A DNA stretch of 64,000 bases from positions 254,623 through 318,622 of the forward strand of contig VZRS01008300.1 of NCBI GenBank assembly GCA_013398055.1, in the 5' to 3' direction. This document shows positions 63,701 to 64,000 of this stretch, one piece after another. Under the pieces are notes generated by a model, which saw nothing but the letters and a program-made list of their open reading frames with translations, was not told where the DNA came from and ran no database searches. Numbering within the stretch: the stretch's first letter is position 1; each line of letters starts with the position of its first letter. The position numbers and the translations under genes are program-made. This stretch comes from Ifrita kowaldi (lineage: Eukaryota > Chordata > Aves > Passeriformes > Cinclosomatidae).

Positions 63701-64000
63701 TTCTAGATCTGAATTCACAAAAATATTCCTTGATCTTATGCATGCAACCACCTGCCTCCATCTTATCAACTCTTCCTCCATTCCTAGTAGCAAACATGTG
63801 AGTAGTCGGAAGTCCAGACTACTCTCCCATTTCTCCAAAAACATACACTTGGGGGTAGAAAGATTAGGAAGAGGAACTCTGTGTGGCCGATGAAGGAGAA
63901 GTGTTCACGGACAAGTTGGAGCATTATACTCACCTCGGGGATGAGTGGCTGGGCTGTTTCTGTCTTGGAGAAGATACCTACCTTACCTGTCTGTAGGTGG
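45414..64000 (-). CDS. DUSP11: DUSP11 (PIR1), RNA 5'-triphosphatase with expanded repeat tail
   Basis: DUSP11 removes beta and gamma phosphates from the 5' end of triphosphorylated RNAs and acts in the nucleus with RNP complexes. Ten exons from 58266 to 45414 join without frame break and encode 652 residues. The catalytic domain starts WRSFTPVGQPIPGTRFIAF and holds the signature loop HCTNGINRTG (counting W as 1, Cys 118 and Arg 124), followed by GYLICRYLIDVEGW. These match DUSP11 rather than the capping enzyme RNGTT. The tail of about 480 residues is far longer than in the human protein (377 residues in total, as I recall) because of nine tandem units of about 32 residues. It ends in an acidic/tyrosine stretch (REEEERSHYDLAPRDHYNWN). 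The first coding exon lies at or beyond the right edge and is uncertain. The gene has the same strand as BTAF1 and lies upstream of it. Identity of the catalytic domain is firm. Confidence 0.92.
46205..46640 (-). mobile_element. LTR of an avian endogenous retrovirus, sense in the last DUSP11 intron
   Basis: Read on the minus strand, the end portion runs from a C-rich stretch through GGCCCTTCAATAAATATAAC to TTTTTAGGTAGTCC, i.e. a polyadenylation signal (plus 46324-46329) followed by R-U5-like sequence. A C9 run lies near 46365. No internal retroviral sequence adjoins it, so it looks like a solo LTR. The ends are approximate and the family is not named with certainty. Confidence 0.6.
46731..46915 (-). 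mobile_element. Degraded CR1 LINE fragment
   Basis: The plus strand has ACCATAGATTCACTTAGACT, then CTCTGGGCAGCCCATTTCA and TGACCATCCT, the reverse complement of the CR1 3' region with many changes. Confidence 0.6.
47252..47362 (-). CDS. DUSP11: DUSP11 exon I
   Basis: SQSFSSHENIPEPHFSSSPS then LHRDYGSDKDDFNRNY, serine-rich, with split codons at both ends that close in frame with exons H and J. Confidence 0.88.
48186..49103 (-). CDS. DUSP11: DUSP11 exon H, nine-copy tandem repeat tail
   Basis: A 918-base exon of 305 codons plus split bases, with acceptor AACAG and donor GTAAAG, so it is spliced into the same frame as its neighbours. After a 15-residue lead (SGKRLRIYDDHPHND) come nine tandem units of 29-32 residues, then LPREWCSD. 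The unit begins LQxQMQLKDFDF, continues with N+GxGQRxRPF, and ends FHDHQxxDD. All length differences between units are whole codons. Units 2 and 4 share NRG(P/H)EQRQR and are shorter. The composition is rich in Arg, Gln, Asp, His and Phe, with almost no Cys. No known domain is recognised; a role in RNA or protein binding is only inference. Confidence 0.93.
48212..49057 (-). repeat. 96-base coding tandem repeat, nine copies
   Basis: Unit limits by codon: 49057-48962, 48961-48869, 48868-48773, 48772-48686, 48685-48590, 48589-48494, 48493-48398, 48397-48308 and 48307-48212. The units are imperfect, so the array is old. The copies with QED (3 and 5) follow the short EQRQR copies (2 and 4), suggesting an earlier duplication of a two-unit block. 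Confidence 0.93.
49635..49736 (-). CDS. DUSP11: DUSP11 exon G, acidic linker
   Basis: NLGMDVWDADEDIIPPPHAM then EGSVERFPNEDFQ. Acidic and proline-containing linker to the repeat tail. The donor is GTAATA. Confidence 0.88.
50635..50710 (-). CDS. DUSP11: DUSP11 exon F, end of catalytic domain
   Basis: FGDARGHRMDGLVYLTDLRT then QPMR, matching the mammalian FNRCRGHCLERQNYIEDLQ segment in position. Split codons at both ends. Confidence 0.93.
51148..51194 (-). CDS. DUSP11: DUSP11 exon E
   Basis: Fifteen codons YLIDVEGWDPEAAIQ between split codons. The intron before it is 102 bases. Confidence 0.96.
51297..51357 (-). CDS. DUSP11: DUSP11 active-site exon D
   Basis: KLIGVHCTNGINRTGYLIC flanked by two split codons. 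Contains the whole P-loop HCX5R: the catalytic Cys codon is at 51335-51337 and the Arg codon at 51317-51319. Asn replaces the His of the mammalian HCTHGLNRTG. Confidence 0.97.
51358..53689 (-). other. DUSP11 intron, nothing recognised
   Basis: About 2.3 kb, AT-rich. Small plus-strand open frames near 52532, 52805 and 53305 show no known protein. Confidence 0.5.
53690..53813 (-). CDS. DUSP11: DUSP11 catalytic exon C
   Basis: DLPKSVQYKKLYTVGLEVPD then NATILQFKKWVRKFLWENAG N, ending G of a split Glu codon. Confidence 0.96.
54665..54796 (-). CDS. DUSP11: DUSP11 catalytic exon B
   Basis: Forty-four codons, AINQRLTPTQKFTPKDLIAA then LNVELGLIIDLTYTTRYYEV K. The LGLIIDLT strand is diagnostic of DUSP11-like phosphatases. 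Phase 0 at both ends. Confidence 0.96.
54797..58190 (-). other. DUSP11 intron, nothing recognised
   Basis: About 3.4 kb. A plus-strand open frame at 56720-57136 has no recognisable domain. No repeat family is evident. Confidence 0.5.
58191..58266 (-). CDS. DUSP11: DUSP11 catalytic exon A
   Basis: WRSFTPVGQPIPGTRFIAFK then VPLKG, preceded by one base completing Arg. Start of the phosphatase domain. The donor is GTATGT. Confidence 0.95.
58267..63933 (-). other. DUSP11 intron, no gene seen
   Basis: About 5.7 kb of AT-rich sequence. It contains one clear CR1 copy (61897-62190) and a T tract near 63141; the other short open frames are not recognisable. Confidence 0.6.
61897..62190 (-). mobile_element. 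CR1 LINE 3' fragment
   Basis: The plus strand reads ACCATAGAATGGCTTGGGTT, then CATCATCTAGTTCCAACTC, CCACAGGCAGGAACACCTT and CCCCTTGTCCTA, the reverse complement of a CR1 3' region. About 290 bases, the best preserved CR1 here. Confidence 0.93.
63934..63977 (-). CDS. DUSP11: Candidate DUSP11 exon 1 or 2 end (HSSPR version)
   Basis: A strong donor GAG|GTGAGT ends at 63934, and upstream codons read VSSPRQKQPSHSSPR when joined to the next exon (split Arg before W). An in-frame stop at 63978-63980 means it would need an acceptor at GTAG just upstream, which is weak. A second strong donor CAG|GTAAGG ends at 63987 and would give PPTDRW instead. Mammals have IPERW at this point, so either fits loosely. 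Confidence 0.4.
63987..64000 (-). CDS. DUSP11: Alternative DUSP11 first-exon end (PPTDR version), cut by window edge
   Basis: Fourteen bases visible before donor CAG|GTAAGG, in the right phase to join the exon at 58266. Competes with the donor at 63934; both may be used. Confidence 0.35.

Noticed and set aside
1..64000. tRNA, rRNA, snoRNA or CRISPR signals
   Set aside because: None seen on reading; a covariance-model search would be needed to exclude small intronic RNAs.

Overview
The window is nuclear DNA of a bird. The evidence is a large intron-split vertebrate gene, several degraded CR1 LINE tails of the avian type (ending in repeats of the GATTCTAT kind), and two LTRs whose style I associate with avian endogenous retroviruses. 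Songbird is my best guess, but that is recognition from memory, not proof. Two protein-coding genes occupy most of it, both on the minus strand.

Positions 1-34297 hold the 5' two thirds of BTAF1 (the TBP-associated ATPase TAF-172, homologue of yeast Mot1). I could place 24 consecutive coding exons (called exons 2-25 here) with matching splice phases and no frame break. They encode residues 6 to about 1214: the N-terminal HEAT-repeat region that grips TBP, and the middle region. The SNF2 ATPase part lies beyond the left edge. The start codon exon (about five residues) is not visible. It most likely falls in a run of 30 N at 34268-34297, next to a CpG island (34298-35350) that serves as the promoter and carries YY1, CCAAT, GC-box and ZNF143-like motifs.

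Positions 35351-45056 are an AT-rich intergenic stretch with no gene I can support. It contains a 346-base block (37989-38334) bracketed by single N bases. Its first 124 bases repeat the left flank of the 30-N gap at about 98% identity, which looks like a misplaced gap-filling contig.

Positions 45057-64000 hold DUSP11 (PIR1), the RNA 5'-triphosphatase of the cysteine phosphatase superfamily: ten firm exons and an uncertain first exon at the right edge. The catalytic domain is ordinary and keeps the HCX5R loop. The C-terminal tail is not ordinary: one 918-base exon encodes nine tandem copies of a unit of about 32 residues rich in R, Q, D, H and F. This is the most interesting feature in the window.

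One LTR sits antisense in a BTAF1 intron. Another sits in sense orientation in the last DUSP11 intron and carries a polyadenylation signal. No RNA genes, CRISPR arrays or other coding genes were found.
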